DNA of 64,000 nt, from contig CAAEJV010000017.1 in NCBI GenBank assembly GCA_900756155.1, forward strand, positions 310,001-374,000. The letters are read 5' to 3'. Positions 9,384 to 19,289 of this stretch are shown one piece after another. Source of the DNA: Pasteurellaceae bacterium (GTDB lineage: Bacteria > Pseudomonadota > Gammaproteobacteria > Enterobacterales > Pasteurellaceae). The position numbers and the translations under genes were made by a program. The first letter of the stretch is position 1; the number at the start of each line of letters is the position of its first letter. Below the pieces are notes generated by a model. The model saw only the letters and a program-made list of their open reading frames with translations, was not told the DNA's origin and did not search any database.

Positions 9384-11057
9384 ATGAGCAATACAGAACA
9401 CACTCTAGAAAATGCGGAAAATACCCGCACACACAATTTCATTACTCAAATTATTGATGAAGATTTAGCTTCGGGTAAACACAAAAGTGTTCATACTCGT
9501 TTCCCGCCTGAGCCGAATGGCTATTTACATATTGGCCACGCAAAATCGATTTGCTTAAACTTCGGCTTGGCAAAAGAATATAACGGTTTATGTAACCTAC
9601 GTTTTGACGATACCAACCCAGTAAAAGAAGACGTGGAATATGTGGATTCCATCAAAGCAGATGTGGAATGGTTAGGTTTTAAATGGGAAGGCGAACCGCG
9701 TTATGCATCTGATTACTTCGATGCACTTTATGGCTATGCGATTGAGTTGATCGAAAAAGGTTTAGCGTATGTGGATGAACTTTCTCCAGATGAAATGCGT
9801 GAATATCGTGGTACATTAACTGAGCCAGGTAAAAACAGCCCATATCGTGATCGTAGTGTTGAAGAAAACTTAGCGTTATTCGAAAGAATGAAAAACGGTG
9901 AGTTTGCGGAAGGTACATTAAGTCTTCGTGCGAAAATCGACATGGCTTCACCATTTATGGTCATGCGTGATCCTGTGCTTTATCGTATTAAATTTGCGAA
10001 CCATCACCAAACCGGTGATAAATGGTGCATTTACCCAATGTACGATTTCACTCACTGTATCTCTGATGCGATTGAGCGTATTACACACTCTCTATGTACA
10101 TTAGAATTCCAAGACAACCGTCGTTTATATGACTGGGTGTTAGAAAATATTAGTATTGAACGTCCATTACCGCATCAATATGAATTTTCACGTTTGAATT
10201 TAGAAGGTACATTAACATCTAAACGTAAATTATTGAAATTAGTGAATGATGGCATTGTAGATGGTTGGAACGATCCGCGTATGCCAACCATTTCAGGTTT
10301 ACGTCGTCGCGGTTATACACCGGCTTCATTACGTGAGTTCTGCCGTCGTATCGGTGTGACTAAACAAGATAACGTTGTAGAGTATTCTGCACTTGAAGCC
10401 TGCATTCGTGAAGATTTAAACGAAAACGCACCACGCGCAATGGCGGTGATTGATCCTGTTCGCGTAGTGATCGAAAACTTTGAAGGCGAAGAAACCTTAA
10501 CGGCACCAAATCACCCAAATCGTCCAGAATTAGGTGAGCGTCAATTACCATTTACGAAAGAGCTTTATATTGATCGCGCAGACTTCCGTGAAGAAGCAAA
10601 TAAACAATATAAACGCTTAGTATTAGGTAAAGAAGTGCGTTTGCGTAATGCTTATGTGATTAAAGCTGAACGTGTAGAAAAAGATGCAAATGGTGAAATT
10701 ACCACGATTTTCTGTACTTACGATCCTGAAACCTTAGGTAAAAATCCAGCGGATGGTCGCAAAGTGAAAGGGGTAATTCACTGGGTATCTGCAGTGCATA
10801 ATCATCCGGCTGAGTTCCGTTTATATGAGCGTCTTTTCACCGTACCAAACCCAGGTGCAGCAGAAGAAATCGAAAGCGTGTTAAATCCAACCTCTTTAGT
10901 GGTGAAACACGGTTTTGTAGAACAAAGCCTTGCAAATGCAGAACCTGAAAAAGGTTATCAATTTGAGCGCGAAGGTTATTTCTGTGCGGATAACAAAGAT
11001 AGCCGCCCAGAACACTTAGTGTTTAACTTAACCGTAAGCTTAAAAGAAGGCTTCTAA
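9384..11057 (+). CDS. glnS: Glutaminyl-tRNA synthetase
   Basis: 557 residues, normal for bacterial GlnRS. It charges tRNA-Gln in the cytosol. It has the class I signature [15 protein letters not shown] (residues about 41-55), the KMSKS-equivalent LTSKRKL (near 275) and the two C-terminal anticodon-binding beta barrels. The start follows a short A/T-rich leader with TGAGAAA just ahead. It is a single gene, divergent from macA and ended by an uptake-signal hairpin. Confidence 0.98.
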   Translation: MSNTEHTLENAENTRTHNFITQIIDEDLASGKHKSVHTRFPPEPNGYLHIGHAKSICLNFGLAKEYNGLCNLRFDDTNPVKEDVEYVDSIKADVEWLGFKWEGEPRYASDYFDALYGYAIELIEKGLAYVDELSPDEMREYRGTLTEPGKNSPYRDRSVEENLALFERMKNGEFAEGTLSLRAKIDMASPFMVMRDPVLYRIKFANHHQTGDKWCIYPMYDFTHCISDAIERITHSLCTLEFQDNRRLYDWVLENISIERPLPHQYEFSRLNLEGTLTSKRKLLKLVNDGIVDGWNDPRMPTISGLRRRGYTPASLREFCRRIGVTKQDNVVEYSALEACIREDLNENAPRAMAVIDPVRVVIENFEGEETLTAPNHPNRPELGERQLPFTKELYIDRADFREEANKQYKRLVLGKEVRLRNAYVIKAERVEKDANGEITTIFCTYDPETLGKNPADGRKVKGVIHWVSAVHNHPAEFRLYERLFTVPNPGAAEEIESVLNPTSLVVKHGFVEQSLANAEPEKGYQFEREGYFCADNKDSRPEHLVFNLTVSLKEGF

Positions 11058-11068
11058 TTCTAAACAAC

Positions 11069-11111
11069 AAAGTGCGGTCAAAAATCACGTAAATTTTGAC
11101 CGCACTTTTTT
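11069..11111 (+). terminator. Uptake-signal terminator after glnS
   Basis: AAAGTGCGGTCAAAAT and ATTTTGACCGCACTTT form a long inverted repeat around about 7 bases, followed by a T run. Each arm is an extended Haemophilus uptake signal. Confidence 0.9.
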
Positions 11112-11123
11112 ATTGGTTTCACT

Positions 11124-11564
11124 ATGCAATTTGAATCTCATTTTTGGCAAAAAAAATCGCTCCTTGAAATGACGGAATCCGAATGGGAAGCCTTATGTGA
11201 TGGCTGCGGGAAATGCTGTTATCGTAAATATATTCAAGGACGAGGCAAGCGTGAAAAACTCTACTATACGCGAATTGCTTGCAATCTATTAGATGTGGAA
11301 ACAGGGAAGTGTCGTAATTATCCTGAACGTTTTAAAATTGAAAGTGATTGCACCAAATTAACCAAAAAGAATTTGCCTGATTTTGGGTGGTTGCCGAATA
11401 CCTGTGCATATCGTTTATTGTATGAGGGGAAATCTTTGCCCAAATGGCATCCTTTAATCAGCGGCGATCCTAATTCAGTGAAAAATGCAGGTGTTTTAAT
11501 TCAAGATGGCGTACATGAAGAAGATGTCATTGATTGGTTTGAATTTGTCATTGAAACTGAATAA
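11124..11564 (+). CDS. YcgN-family cysteine-cluster protein (UPF0260)
   Basis: 146 residues with conserved cysteines in CDGCGKCCYRKY near the N terminus and further cysteines in ACNLLD, GKCRNYPERF and NTCAYR. This is the pattern of the YkgJ/UPF0260 family thought to bind zinc or an Fe-S cluster; the biochemical role is unknown. It starts only 13 bases after the glnS terminator and is probably transcribed by read-through or from a weak promoter there. No clear Shine-Dalgarno sequence precedes the ATG. Confidence 0.88.
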   Translation: MQFESHFWQKKSLLEMTESEWEALCDGCGKCCYRKYIQGRGKREKLYYTRIACNLLDVETGKCRNYPERFKIESDCTKLTKKNLPDFGWLPNTCAYRLLYEGKSLPKWHPLISGDPNSVKNAGVLIQDGVHEEDVIDWFEFVIETE

Positions 11565-11602
11565 TTTAAATTTCGCTGTTTTTTTATTCTCTTTAAACTT
11601 TG

Positions 11603-11683
11603 TTTTTTGATTTAGGTCACAATTTGCAAGATTGGCAATTGTATTTCAATTGTGCTTACTTATAATACTTAATAAGTATTATA
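11603..11683 (+). promoter_or_regulatory. CRP-type promoter with overlapping palindrome, upstream of the malQ remnant and glg operon
   Basis: A near-consensus CRP site TTTGA-TTTAGG-TCACA lies at 11606-11621. A perfect -10 TATAAT is at 11661-11666 with a weak -35 TTGTAT at 11639-11644. The CRP centre is about 60 bases before the expected start, the class I spacing. A perfect inverted repeat, TATAATACTT / AAT / its complement (11661-11683), covers the -10 and +1 region and could be a repressor operator. No factor is known to bind it. Confidence 0.5.
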
Positions 11684-11702
11684 TAGATGTATCATTCGTT
11701 GT

Positions 11703-12122
11703 ATGCAAATGTCCTTATCACTTAAACAATCTGCTGAAAAACTTGGCATTTCGTTTTCCCATTATGATATTGATGGGCATTTGATTGATGCATCGCCAAC
11801 CAGTATTGATTATTTTATCGAGCAGTTGCAATTTCCGCCAAATATTGGACAAAATCAGCCGTTCCAAAATGTCATATGTGCCTTTGAAAATGAACCCATT
11901 CATGATGATTTAATCGCGTTTTCTTCTCCTCCTGATGCTTCTTTGCGTTATCAATTGCTCGACGAGCAAAACCAAATTCAGTTTGAAAAAACAATTCCAT
12001 ATTCAACCGCACTTTCATTCATTGCCTGCTTTGCCTTTTATCTATTATCGTTTAATGCTTTTTGCCGCTCAAAAAACGAGAAAATACAATCGGTTGTAAA
12101 TAATCAAGCTTGCAAAGCATAA
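11703..12122 (+). pseudogene. Probable truncated malQ (4-alpha-glucanotransferase N-terminal fragment)
   Basis: 139 codons, no intact enzyme. Residues 5-40 follow the start of MalQ as I remember it from E. coli: spacing L..A...GIS..Y....G.....S......L. The next about 60 residues fit the N-terminal beta domain. The similarity stops near residue 100, where an uptake signal (12006-12014) is followed by a hydrophobic, unrelated tail; the roughly 600-residue glucanotransferase barrel is absent. In H. influenzae, malQ precedes glgB (from memory), so position supports the reading. Most likely an internal deletion; a small novel protein is the alternative. It may still be translated, since the frame is intact and an RBS-poor ATG follows a good promoter. 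Confidence 0.6.
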
Positions 12123-12133
12123 AGGAGTATGTC

Positions 12134-14323
12134 ATGACGAAATTAGTCGCTCAATCAGTAATTAATTCATTTTTTGATGGCAAACATGCCGATCCTTTTG
12201 CTGTATTAGGCATGCATGAAACTCACAATGGTATTGAGATTCGTGCTTTATTACCCGATGCAGATAAAGTCGAAGTGATTGACAAAGAAAGTCAATCCAT
12301 CGTTGTTGAACTAGAAAAACTGGATGACCGCGGATTTTTTGCTGCTATTGTGCCGGAGATTCATCATTTCTTTGCCTATCAATTAAAAGTGTATTGGGGC
12401 GTAGAAGCTCAAATTATTGAAGATCCGTACCGTTTCCATCCGATGATTAATGACTTGGAGCAATGGCTATTGGCGGAAGGTTCGTTATTGCGTCCTTATG
12501 AAGTATTAGGTGCACATTTTACTGAATGTGACAGTGTACCGGGCGTAAATTTCCGTGTATGGGCGCCAAATGCTAAGCGCGTTTCGTTGGTAGGTGATTT
12601 TAATTATTGGGACGGTCGTCGTCATCCAATGCGTTTCCATCCGGCAAGTGGAGTATGGGAATTATTCTTACCAAAAGCTAGTCTTGGGCAACGCTATAAA
12701 TTTGAATTGATTGATTGCAACGGCAACCTTCGTTTAAAAGCTGACCCTTATGCATTCAGATCGGAATTGCGCCCAGATACTGCATCAGAAATCAGTATGT
12801 TGCCGGATGTAGTCGAAATGACGGAGCAACGTCGTAAAGCGAATCAACGTAATCAACCTATTTCGATTTACGAAGTACATTTGGGCTCATGGCGTCGTAA
12901 TTTAGAGAATAATTTCTGGCTTGATTATGACCAAATTGCTGATGAACTTATTCCTTATGTCAAACATATGGGCTTTACCCATATTGAGTTTTTACCGCTC
13001 TCCGAATTTCCATTCGATGGCTCTTGGGGCTACCAACCGATAGGGCTGTATTCACCAACGAGTCGTTTTGGTACACCAGAAGGCTTTAAACGCTTAGTCG
13101 AAAAAGCCCACAAAGCAGGCATTAATGTGATTTTAGACTGGGTGCCAGGGCATTTCCCTAGTGATACACACGGTTTAGTGGCATTTGATGGTACAGCCTT
13201 ATATGAACATGCTGACCCACGTGAAGGCTATCATCAAGACTGGAATACCTTAATTTATAACTATGGTCGTAATGAAGTGAGAAACTTCTTATCCAGTAAT
13301 GCACTGTTTTGGCTTGAACGATTTGGTGTAGATGGTATCCGTGTAGATGCGGTCGCATCAATGATTTATCGCGATTATAGCCGAGCTGAAGGCGAATGGA
13401 TTCCAAATCAATATGGTGGTCGTGAAAACTTAGAAGCCATTGAATTCTTAAAACATACCAACTGGAAAATCCATTCTGAGGTGTCCGGTGCGATTTCGAT
13501 TGCGGAAGAATCCACTTCTTTCGGTGGTGTAACCCATCCGACAGAAAATGGGGGTCTTGGATTTAATTTCAAATGGAATATGGGCTGGATGAATGACACC
13601 CTAAGTTATATGAAACTCGATCCCGTTTATCGTCGTTATCATCACGACAAAATGACTTTCGGGATGATTTATCAATACAGTGAAAACTTTGTGTTACCGC
13701 TTTCTCACGATGAGGTGGTACACGGCAAATGTTCGTTACTCGGCAAAATGCCGGGTGATGCATGGCAAAAATTCGCTAACTTGCGTGCTTACTACGGTTA
13801 TATGTGGGGCTATCCAGGCAAGAAATTATTATTCATGGGCAATGAATTTGCTCAAGGTCGCGAATGGAATTATGAAGAAAGTTTGGATTGGTTCTTGCTT
13901 GACGAAAACCATGGTGGACTATGGCATAAAGGTGTATTGCAATTAGTTAAAGATTTGAACGGAATTTATCAAAAAAATGCACCGCTCTTTGAATTAGACG
14001 GTGAACCGGAAGGCTTTGATTGGTTAGTGGTAGATGATGCGGAAAATTCAGTCTTTGCTTTTGAACGTAAAAGCAGTGATGGTGAACGCATTATCGTGAT
14101 CAGTAACTTTACTCCGGTGCCACGCGAAGGCTACCGTATCGGTGTAAATGTAGCGGGTGAATACGAAGAAATTTTGAATACTGACTCAATGTATTATCAA
14201 GGTTCAAACGTAGGTAATTTCGGCTTGGTAGAAAGCGAAGCGATCGCAAGTCACGGACGTGAAAATTCGATTAGCGTGACCATTCCGCCACTCGCAACGA
14301 TCTATTTAAAATATAAAGCATAA
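12134..14323 (+). CDS. glgB: 1,4-alpha-glucan branching enzyme
   Basis: 729 residues. Introduces alpha-1,6 branches into glycogen. It has N-terminal CBM48 modules (about residues 1-220), a GH13 barrel with [11 protein letters not shown] (nucleophile Asp), HSEVSG in the acid/base region and [11 protein letters not shown], and a C-terminal beta domain. The frame opens at 12110, but AAGGAG at 12122-12127 selects the ATG at 12134. It is the first intact gene of glgBXCAP. Confidence 0.97.
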   Translation: MTKLVAQSVINSFFDGKHADPFAVLGMHETHNGIEIRALLPDADKVEVIDKESQSIVVELEKLDDRGFFAAIVPEIHHFFAYQLKVYWGVEAQIIEDPYRFHPMINDLEQWLLAEGSLLRPYEVLGAHFTECDSVPGVNFRVWAPNAKRVSLVGDFNYWDGRRHPMRFHPASGVWELFLPKASLGQRYKFELIDCNGNLRLKADPYAFRSELRPDTASEISMLPDVVEMTEQRRKANQRNQPISIYEVHLGSWRRNLENNFWLDYDQIADELIPYVKHMGFTHIEFLPLSEFPFDGSWGYQPIGLYSPTSRFGTPEGFKRLVEKAHKAGINVILDWVPGHFPSDTHGLVAFDGTALYEHADPREGYHQDWNTLIYNYGRNEVRNFLSSNALFWLERFGVDGIRVDAVASMIYRDYSRAEGEWIPNQYGGRENLEAIEFLKHTNWKIHSEVSGAISIAEESTSFGGVTHPTENGGLGFNFKWNMGWMNDTLSYMKLDPVYRRYHHDKMTFGMIYQYSENFVLPLSHDEVVHGKCSLLGKMPGDAWQKFANLRAYYGYMWGYPGKKLLFMGNEFAQGREWNYEESLDWFLLDENHGGLWHKGVLQLVKDLNGIYQKNAPLFELDGEPEGFDWLVVDDAENSVFAFERKSSDGERIIVISNFTPVPREGYRIGVNVAGEYEEILNTDSMYYQGSNVGNFGLVESEAIASHGRENSISVTIPPLATIYLKYKA

Positions 14324-14340
14324 CAATAGCGAAGAACACG

Positions 14341-16365
14341 ATGTTTAGTATTTATAACAATGGCAAACCTTCCCCAATGGGATATTCTCAAACGCGGGAA
14401 AACAGCCTAAAAATTTCGAATTTTGCGCTGTTTTCTAGTGCGGCGGATGCTATTGAACTTTGCTTGTTCCGTGATGGCAAAGAAAGCCGTTTTGCTATGA
14501 GCAGAACCAATGATATTTGGCATGTAGCAATTAAGGGCGTTGAGCTGAATGATGAGTATGCTTTTAGAATCACAGGCAAAAATGACCGCACTTTAGCCAA
14601 TCCGCAAAAGTTAATGCTTGATCCTTATGCGAAAGCGGTCACTCATAAACCAGATTTAAGTTCACCAGAAGCCCGCTCAATTTTCTTGTTAAATGATGAA
14701 CGAGATAATGCAGCAGTTGCACCTAAAGGTCGCATTGTGGATGAGAGTTTTGATTGGTCAGGGGATTGTAAGCCGTCTATTCCTTGGGCTCAAACCATTG
14801 TGTATGAACTGAATGTTAAAGGATTTAGCCAATTAAATTCCCGTATTCCAGAAAATATTCGAGGCACTTATGCGGCTTTAGCTCATCCTGAAAATATTGC
14901 GTATTTTAAATCATTGGGTATTACCAGCCTTGAGTTGCTTCCAGTGAATTTCTTCATTGATGAACCGCATTTGCAAGAAAAAGGATTACGTAATTATTGG
15001 GGCTACAACCCACTAGCCATGTTTGCTTTAGAACCAAGTTACGCAGCTGATCAAAAACAGCCTTTAAATGAGTTTAAGAGCATGGTGAAAACCTTGCATC
15101 AAGCGGGCATTGAAGTGATTTTAGATGTGGTGTTTAACCATACGGCTGAATCTGAAAAAACGTTCCCAACATTTTGCCAACGCGGTATTGATGATAAAAC
15201 CTATTACTGGCAAAGCGAGCATGGTGATTACCTCAACTGGACGGGTTGCGGCAATATGCTCAATCTTTCTAATGATGTCACTCGCAAATGGGTATTAGAT
15301 TGTTTACGTTACTGGGTAACAGAATGTCATGTGGATGGTTTCCGTTTTGATTTAGCCACGGTACTTGGTCGTGAAACGCCTGATTTCAATTCGAATGCAA
15401 AATTGTTTGCGGAAATGGAACAGGATGAGGTTCTACAAAAAATTAAATTAATCGCAGAACCTTGGGATATTGGTCATTACGGCTATCAAGTTGGTTATTT
15501 TCCTGCTTATTTCTCTCAATGGAATGATCGTTTCCGCGATGATATGTGCCGTTTTTGGTTGTGGCAAAGTGGTGAAGTGGGGGCCTTTGCAGAACGTTTT
15601 GCTGGCTCTAGCGATATTTTTAAACGAGAAGAACGATTACCGCATGGTAGCTTGAACTTTATTACTGCTCATGATGGTTTTACGTTACGAGATTTAGTGA
15701 GCTATAACCATAAACACAATGATGCTAATGGTGAAGAGAACCGTGACGGACGCAATGAAAATTATGGCTACAATCATGGCATAGAAGGTTCTCAACTGGA
15801 TTTAGCTGATGAATGGCAAAGTGCGGTCGAAAATAACCGTGTTTTATCAGAAAAAGGTTTGTTAGGCTCTTTATTACTGGCAAATGGTGTACCCATGCTG
15901 CTTGCTGGAGATGAGTTCGGCAACAGCCAATATGGCAACAACAATGCCTATTGCCAAGATAACGAAATTACGTGGTTAAAGTGGGATGATTTTAACCAAA
16001 CCTTATTTGACTTTACCAAGCAAACCATTGCATTTCGAAAAAAAATTCAAAGTTTGCAACAGGAGGCTTGGTGGTCGGATGAAAATGTCGAGTGGTTGAA
16101 TACTGGGGGAAACCCGATGACACTAGACGATTGGCATAATCGGGAAAGCAAAGCCCTACAAGTTATGTTGGACGGCAAATATCTTTTCTTAATTAATGCA
16201 AAAACTGAACCGCAATCTTTTTATTTGCCAAAGGGTAAATGGAAAAAGATTGCCGAAACTGAAAATAGCGTGATTCAACAATGTGATGTGAGCGGTATAG
16301 CATTTGAAGTGTTGGAACATATGGATGATGAAAACTATGGAGTTTGTTATGAAAAGCGATCTTAA
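14341..16365 (+). CDS. glgX: Glycogen debranching enzyme GlgX
   Basis: 674 residues. Hydrolyses alpha-1,6 branches of phosphorylase-limited glycogen. It has an N-terminal CBM48 domain, then a GH13 isoamylase-type barrel with VILDVVFNHTAE, DGFRFDLA (nucleophile), LIAEPWD (acid) and FITAHDGFTLRDLVSY. It follows glgB by 17 bases and overlaps the glgC start by 17 bases, suggesting translational coupling. Confidence 0.95.
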   Translation: MFSIYNNGKPSPMGYSQTRENSLKISNFALFSSAADAIELCLFRDGKESRFAMSRTNDIWHVAIKGVELNDEYAFRITGKNDRTLANPQKLMLDPYAKAVTHKPDLSSPEARSIFLLNDERDNAAVAPKGRIVDESFDWSGDCKPSIPWAQTIVYELNVKGFSQLNSRIPENIRGTYAALAHPENIAYFKSLGITSLELLPVNFFIDEPHLQEKGLRNYWGYNPLAMFALEPSYAADQKQPLNEFKSMVKTLHQAGIEVILDVVFNHTAESEKTFPTFCQRGIDDKTYYWQSEHGDYLNWTGCGNMLNLSNDVTRKWVLDCLRYWVTECHVDGFRFDLATVLGRETPDFNSNAKLFAEMEQDEVLQKIKLIAEPWDIGHYGYQVGYFPAYFSQWNDRFRDDMCRFWLWQSGEVGAFAERFAGSSDIFKREERLPHGSLNFITAHDGFTLRDLVSYNHKHNDANGEENRDGRNENYGYNHGIEGSQLDLADEWQSAVENNRVLSEKGLLGSLLLANGVPMLLAGDEFGNSQYGNNNAYCQDNEITWLKWDDFNQTLFDFTKQTIAFRKKIQSLQQEAWWSDENVEWLNTGGNPMTLDDWHNRESKALQVMLDGKYLFLINAKTEPQSFYLPKGKWKKIAETENSVIQQCDVSGIAFEVLEHMDDENYGVCYEKRS

Positions 16366-17647
16366 TAAATATGAATTAGTTAAAGATACTTTAGTGCTTA
16401 TTTTGGCTGGTGGTCGTGGTTCCCGTTTACATGAATTAACCGATAAACGTGCTAAACCTGCGTTATATTTTGGCGGTAATCGTCGCATTATTGATTTTGC
16501 GCTTTCCAACTGTATTAACTCAGGCCTGAATCGCATTGGTGTCGTGACCCAGTATGCCGCTCACTCTTTATTACGCCATTTACAAACAGGTTGGTCATTC
16601 TTACCGCAAGAGCGTGGTGAATTCGTTGATATGTTACCTGCCCGTCAACAAATTGATGATTCTACGTGGTACCGTGGTACAGCGGATGCGGTGTATCAAA
16701 ATATGGCGATTATCCGTAATCACTATCGTCCAAAATACATTTTGATTCTTGCAGGTGACCATATTTATAAACAAGATTACAGTGTCATGTTGATGGATCA
16801 CGTGAGAAGTGGAGCAAAATGTACAGTAGGTTGTATTGAGGTACCGCGTTCTGAAGCGAGTGAATTTGGTGTCATGGCGGTAAACGAAAACCTTAAAGTG
16901 AAAGCCTTCGTTGAGAAACCAAAAGATCCACCAGCAATGGTTGGTAAACCAGACATTTCATTAGCTTCCATGGGGATTTATGTCTTTGATGCAGAATATC
17001 TCTATAAAATGCTAGATAGAGAAGTAAACACACCTTGCACATCTCATGACTTTGGCAAAGATGTCTTGCCAAAATGCTTGGAAGAAGGCGTGCTTTATGC
17101 GCATCCATTCAGCCGTTCTTGTATGGGCCGAAACACTGAAGGTGAAATTTACTGGCGTGATGTGGGTACACTCGATAGTTTCTGGCAAGCGAATATCGAT
17201 TTAGTTTCAGAGCATCCACAATTAGATATTTATGATCAAAGCTGGCCAATTCGTGGTAATCCAGTGCAGGCTTATCCATCTAAATTCTTCTATAAAAAAG
17301 CGAATGTCAAACCGGTAGATAACTCGCTTATCGGTGGTGGCTGTGTGATTACCGATGCATCTATTAGTAACTCGGTGTTGTTTGATAGAGTCAAAATTGA
17401 TGAAGGCTCTTCTGTTGATCACAGTGTCGTGTTACCGCAAGTACAAATCGGTAAAAATTGTACATTGAAAGATTGTATTATTGATCGCCATTGTATTATT
17501 CCAGATGGTATGGAAATCGGTGTGGACAAAGCCCTTGACAGTAAACGCTTCCGTGTAAGTTCTACCGGTAAAGTTGTACTTGTAACCTCAACAATGTTGA
17601 AAAAATTGCAGGGTGAAGAAGTTACGAACGAAGAACATTTGGACTAA
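16349..17647 (+). CDS. glgC: Glucose-1-phosphate adenylyltransferase (ADP-glucose pyrophosphorylase)
   Basis: 432 residues from the ATG at 16349, which has GGAG 7-8 bases before it; the frame itself is open further up inside glgX. Makes ADP-glucose from ATP and glucose-1-phosphate, the regulated step of glycogen synthesis. It shows the nucleotidyltransferase loop GGRGSRLHELTDKRAKPAL, the AGDHIYKQDY segment, the FVEKPKDPP substrate lysine motif, and a C-terminal left-handed beta helix. Position between glgX and glgA is the classic arrangement. Confidence 0.97.
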   Translation: MKSDLNKYELVKDTLVLILAGGRGSRLHELTDKRAKPALYFGGNRRIIDFALSNCINSGLNRIGVVTQYAAHSLLRHLQTGWSFLPQERGEFVDMLPARQQIDDSTWYRGTADAVYQNMAIIRNHYRPKYILILAGDHIYKQDYSVMLMDHVRSGAKCTVGCIEVPRSEASEFGVMAVNENLKVKAFVEKPKDPPAMVGKPDISLASMGIYVFDAEYLYKMLDREVNTPCTSHDFGKDVLPKCLEEGVLYAHPFSRSCMGRNTEGEIYWRDVGTLDSFWQANIDLVSEHPQLDIYDQSWPIRGNPVQAYPSKFFYKKANVKPVDNSLIGGGCVITDASISNSVLFDRVKIDEGSSVDHSVVLPQVQIGKNCTLKDCIIDRHCIIPDGMEIGVDKALDSKRFRVSSTGKVVLVTSTMLKKLQGEEVTNEEHLD

Positions 17648-17688
17648 AGTGCGGTCAATTTTGACAGTGTTTTAAGTGAACTAAAAAG

Positions 17689-17720
17689 ATTGTGCTGTTA
17701 TTAATGACAGCACAATTTTA
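17689..17720. other. Hairpin in the glgC-glgA gap
   Basis: ATTGTGCTGT and ACAGCACAAT pair around an 8-base loop. The downstream T run is short (TTTA), so this may be a weak attenuator or an RNA-stability element rather than a real terminator. Confidence 0.45.
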
Positions 17721-17737
17721 AGTATAAAAGGAAAATT

Positions 17738-19177
17738 ATGAGAGTTTTACATGTTTGCTCGGAGCTGTATCCCTTACTCAAAACTGGCGGACTTGCCGAT
17801 GTTTTAGGGGCATTGCCTTTTGCACAAAAAGAAATTGGTATCGATACGCGTATTTTATTGCCGGCTTATCCAAAAATTTCTGCAGGAATAGAGAATACGC
17901 ATGTCGTCACAGAATTTGATAATTTTGCTGGTCATGTTGTATTGCGTTATGGCGAATACAATGGCGTAGGGATTTATCTGATTGATGCACCACATCTCTA
18001 TTGGCGGGAAGGGAATCCTTATCATGATACCGATTACAACGATTATGCTGATAACTATAAACGCTTTGCTTTATTAGGCTGGGTGGGCGCTGAGCTTGCG
18101 ACAGGCTTAGATAGTTGGTGGCGAGCTGAAGTAGTGCATGCTCATGATTGGCATGCGGGCTTAGCCGCCGCTTATCTCTTCAATAAAGGTCGTCCTGCAA
18201 AATCAGTATTTACGATTCATAACCTGGCATACCAAGGACAATTTGCCCACCGTCATTTACATGAAATTGGATTGCCAGAAGGGATGTTCCATGTTGATGG
18301 TTTAGAGTTATTTGGCCAAATTTCATATTTAAAAGCTGGCCTATATTATTCTGATATGGTCACAGCAGTGAGTCCAACTTATGCGAAAGAAATTACCACA
18401 CCAGACTTTGCTTATGGCTTGCAAGGCTTGCTAACAGGCCTACGTGAAGCAGGCAAGTTGGTGGGGATTTTAAATGGCGTAGATCAAGAAATTTGGCATC
18501 CAAGTTGTGATGCATATATTCAGCATCATTACAAATTGAAATCCATCGCAGGCAAGAAGAAAAATAAAGCGGATTTACAAGCTTATTTCAATTTGCCACA
18601 ACAACCTGATGCACTCTTATTTGTGATGGTGACTCGCTTAACAGAACAAAAAGGCGTAGATTTACTGATTGTCACAGCGGATGAAATTGTTAAACAAGGT
18701 GGTCAATTAACCATTCTCGGTTCTGGTGCGAAACATTTGGAAGAGGGAATTTGCCAATTAGCACAGCGTTACCCAGAAAATATTGCAGTAAAAATTGGCT
18801 ATGATGAAGCACTTTCACATTTAATGGTTGCCGGTGGTGATGTCATTTTAGTACCAAGTCGCTTTGAACCTTGTGGATTAACTCAATTGTATGGCTTGCA
18901 ATATGGCACATTGCCGCTTGTTCGTGCGACGGGAGGATTAGCGGATACCGTGACCAACAGTGCAAGTGAAACCATTAAAGCGCGTACTGCAACAGGTTTT
19001 GTATTCCAAAAAGCCGAAGCAGATGATTTACGAAGTGCTATCCAGCATGCCTTTGCCTTGTGGCAAAAACAACGTGTTTGGGCGATGGTGCGTAATAATG
19101 CCATGGCACAGGACTTTAGTTGGAAAAATGCGGCCGCTCAATATGAGCAGCTCTATTTAAGCATTTTAAACTCATAA
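17738..19177 (+). CDS. glgA: Glycogen synthase (ADP-glucose type, GT5)
   Basis: 479 residues. Elongates alpha-1,4-glucan from ADP-glucose. The N-terminal KTGGLADV (residues 15-22) is the ADP-glucose-binding KxGGL motif. HAHDWHAG, ILNGVDQEIW and the C-terminal SRFEPCGLTQLYG segment complete the GT-B fold. AAAAGGA sits about 7 bases before the ATG. It lies 90 bases after glgC across a hairpin and is followed by a strong terminator. Confidence 0.97.
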   Translation: MRVLHVCSELYPLLKTGGLADVLGALPFAQKEIGIDTRILLPAYPKISAGIENTHVVTEFDNFAGHVVLRYGEYNGVGIYLIDAPHLYWREGNPYHDTDYNDYADNYKRFALLGWVGAELATGLDSWWRAEVVHAHDWHAGLAAAYLFNKGRPAKSVFTIHNLAYQGQFAHRHLHEIGLPEGMFHVDGLELFGQISYLKAGLYYSDMVTAVSPTYAKEITTPDFAYGLQGLLTGLREAGKLVGILNGVDQEIWHPSCDAYIQHHYKLKSIAGKKKNKADLQAYFNLPQQPDALLFVMVTRLTEQKGVDLLIVTADEIVKQGGQLTILGSGAKHLEEGICQLAQRYPENIAVKIGYDEALSHLMVAGGDVILVPSRFEPCGLTQLYGLQYGTLPLVRATGGLADTVTNSASETIKARTATGFVFQKAEADDLRSAIQHAFALWQKQRVWAMVRNNAMAQDFSWKNAAAQYEQLYLSILNS

Positions 19178-19189
19178 TTCAATGTGACT

Positions 19190-19227
19190 CCCTCTTCGAA
19201 ATAATCGCCTTTGAAGGGGGAATTTTT
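19190..19227 (+). terminator. Terminator between glgA and glgP
   Basis: CCCTCTTCGAA and TTGAAGGGGG pair (with two G-T pairs) around 9 bases, followed by AATTTTT. It would separate glgP from the upstream glg genes or reduce its level. Confidence 0.75.
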
Positions 19228-19289
19228 GTTGTTTTTTTCGTAAAAAAGCTTAAAATTTGCGCGATTTTTTTATTGAGGTTTTATTTTCT

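Noticed and set aside
16304..16348. Extended N terminus of glgC
   Set aside because: Lies inside glgX; GGAG fits the ATG at 16349 and the conserved N terminus begins there.
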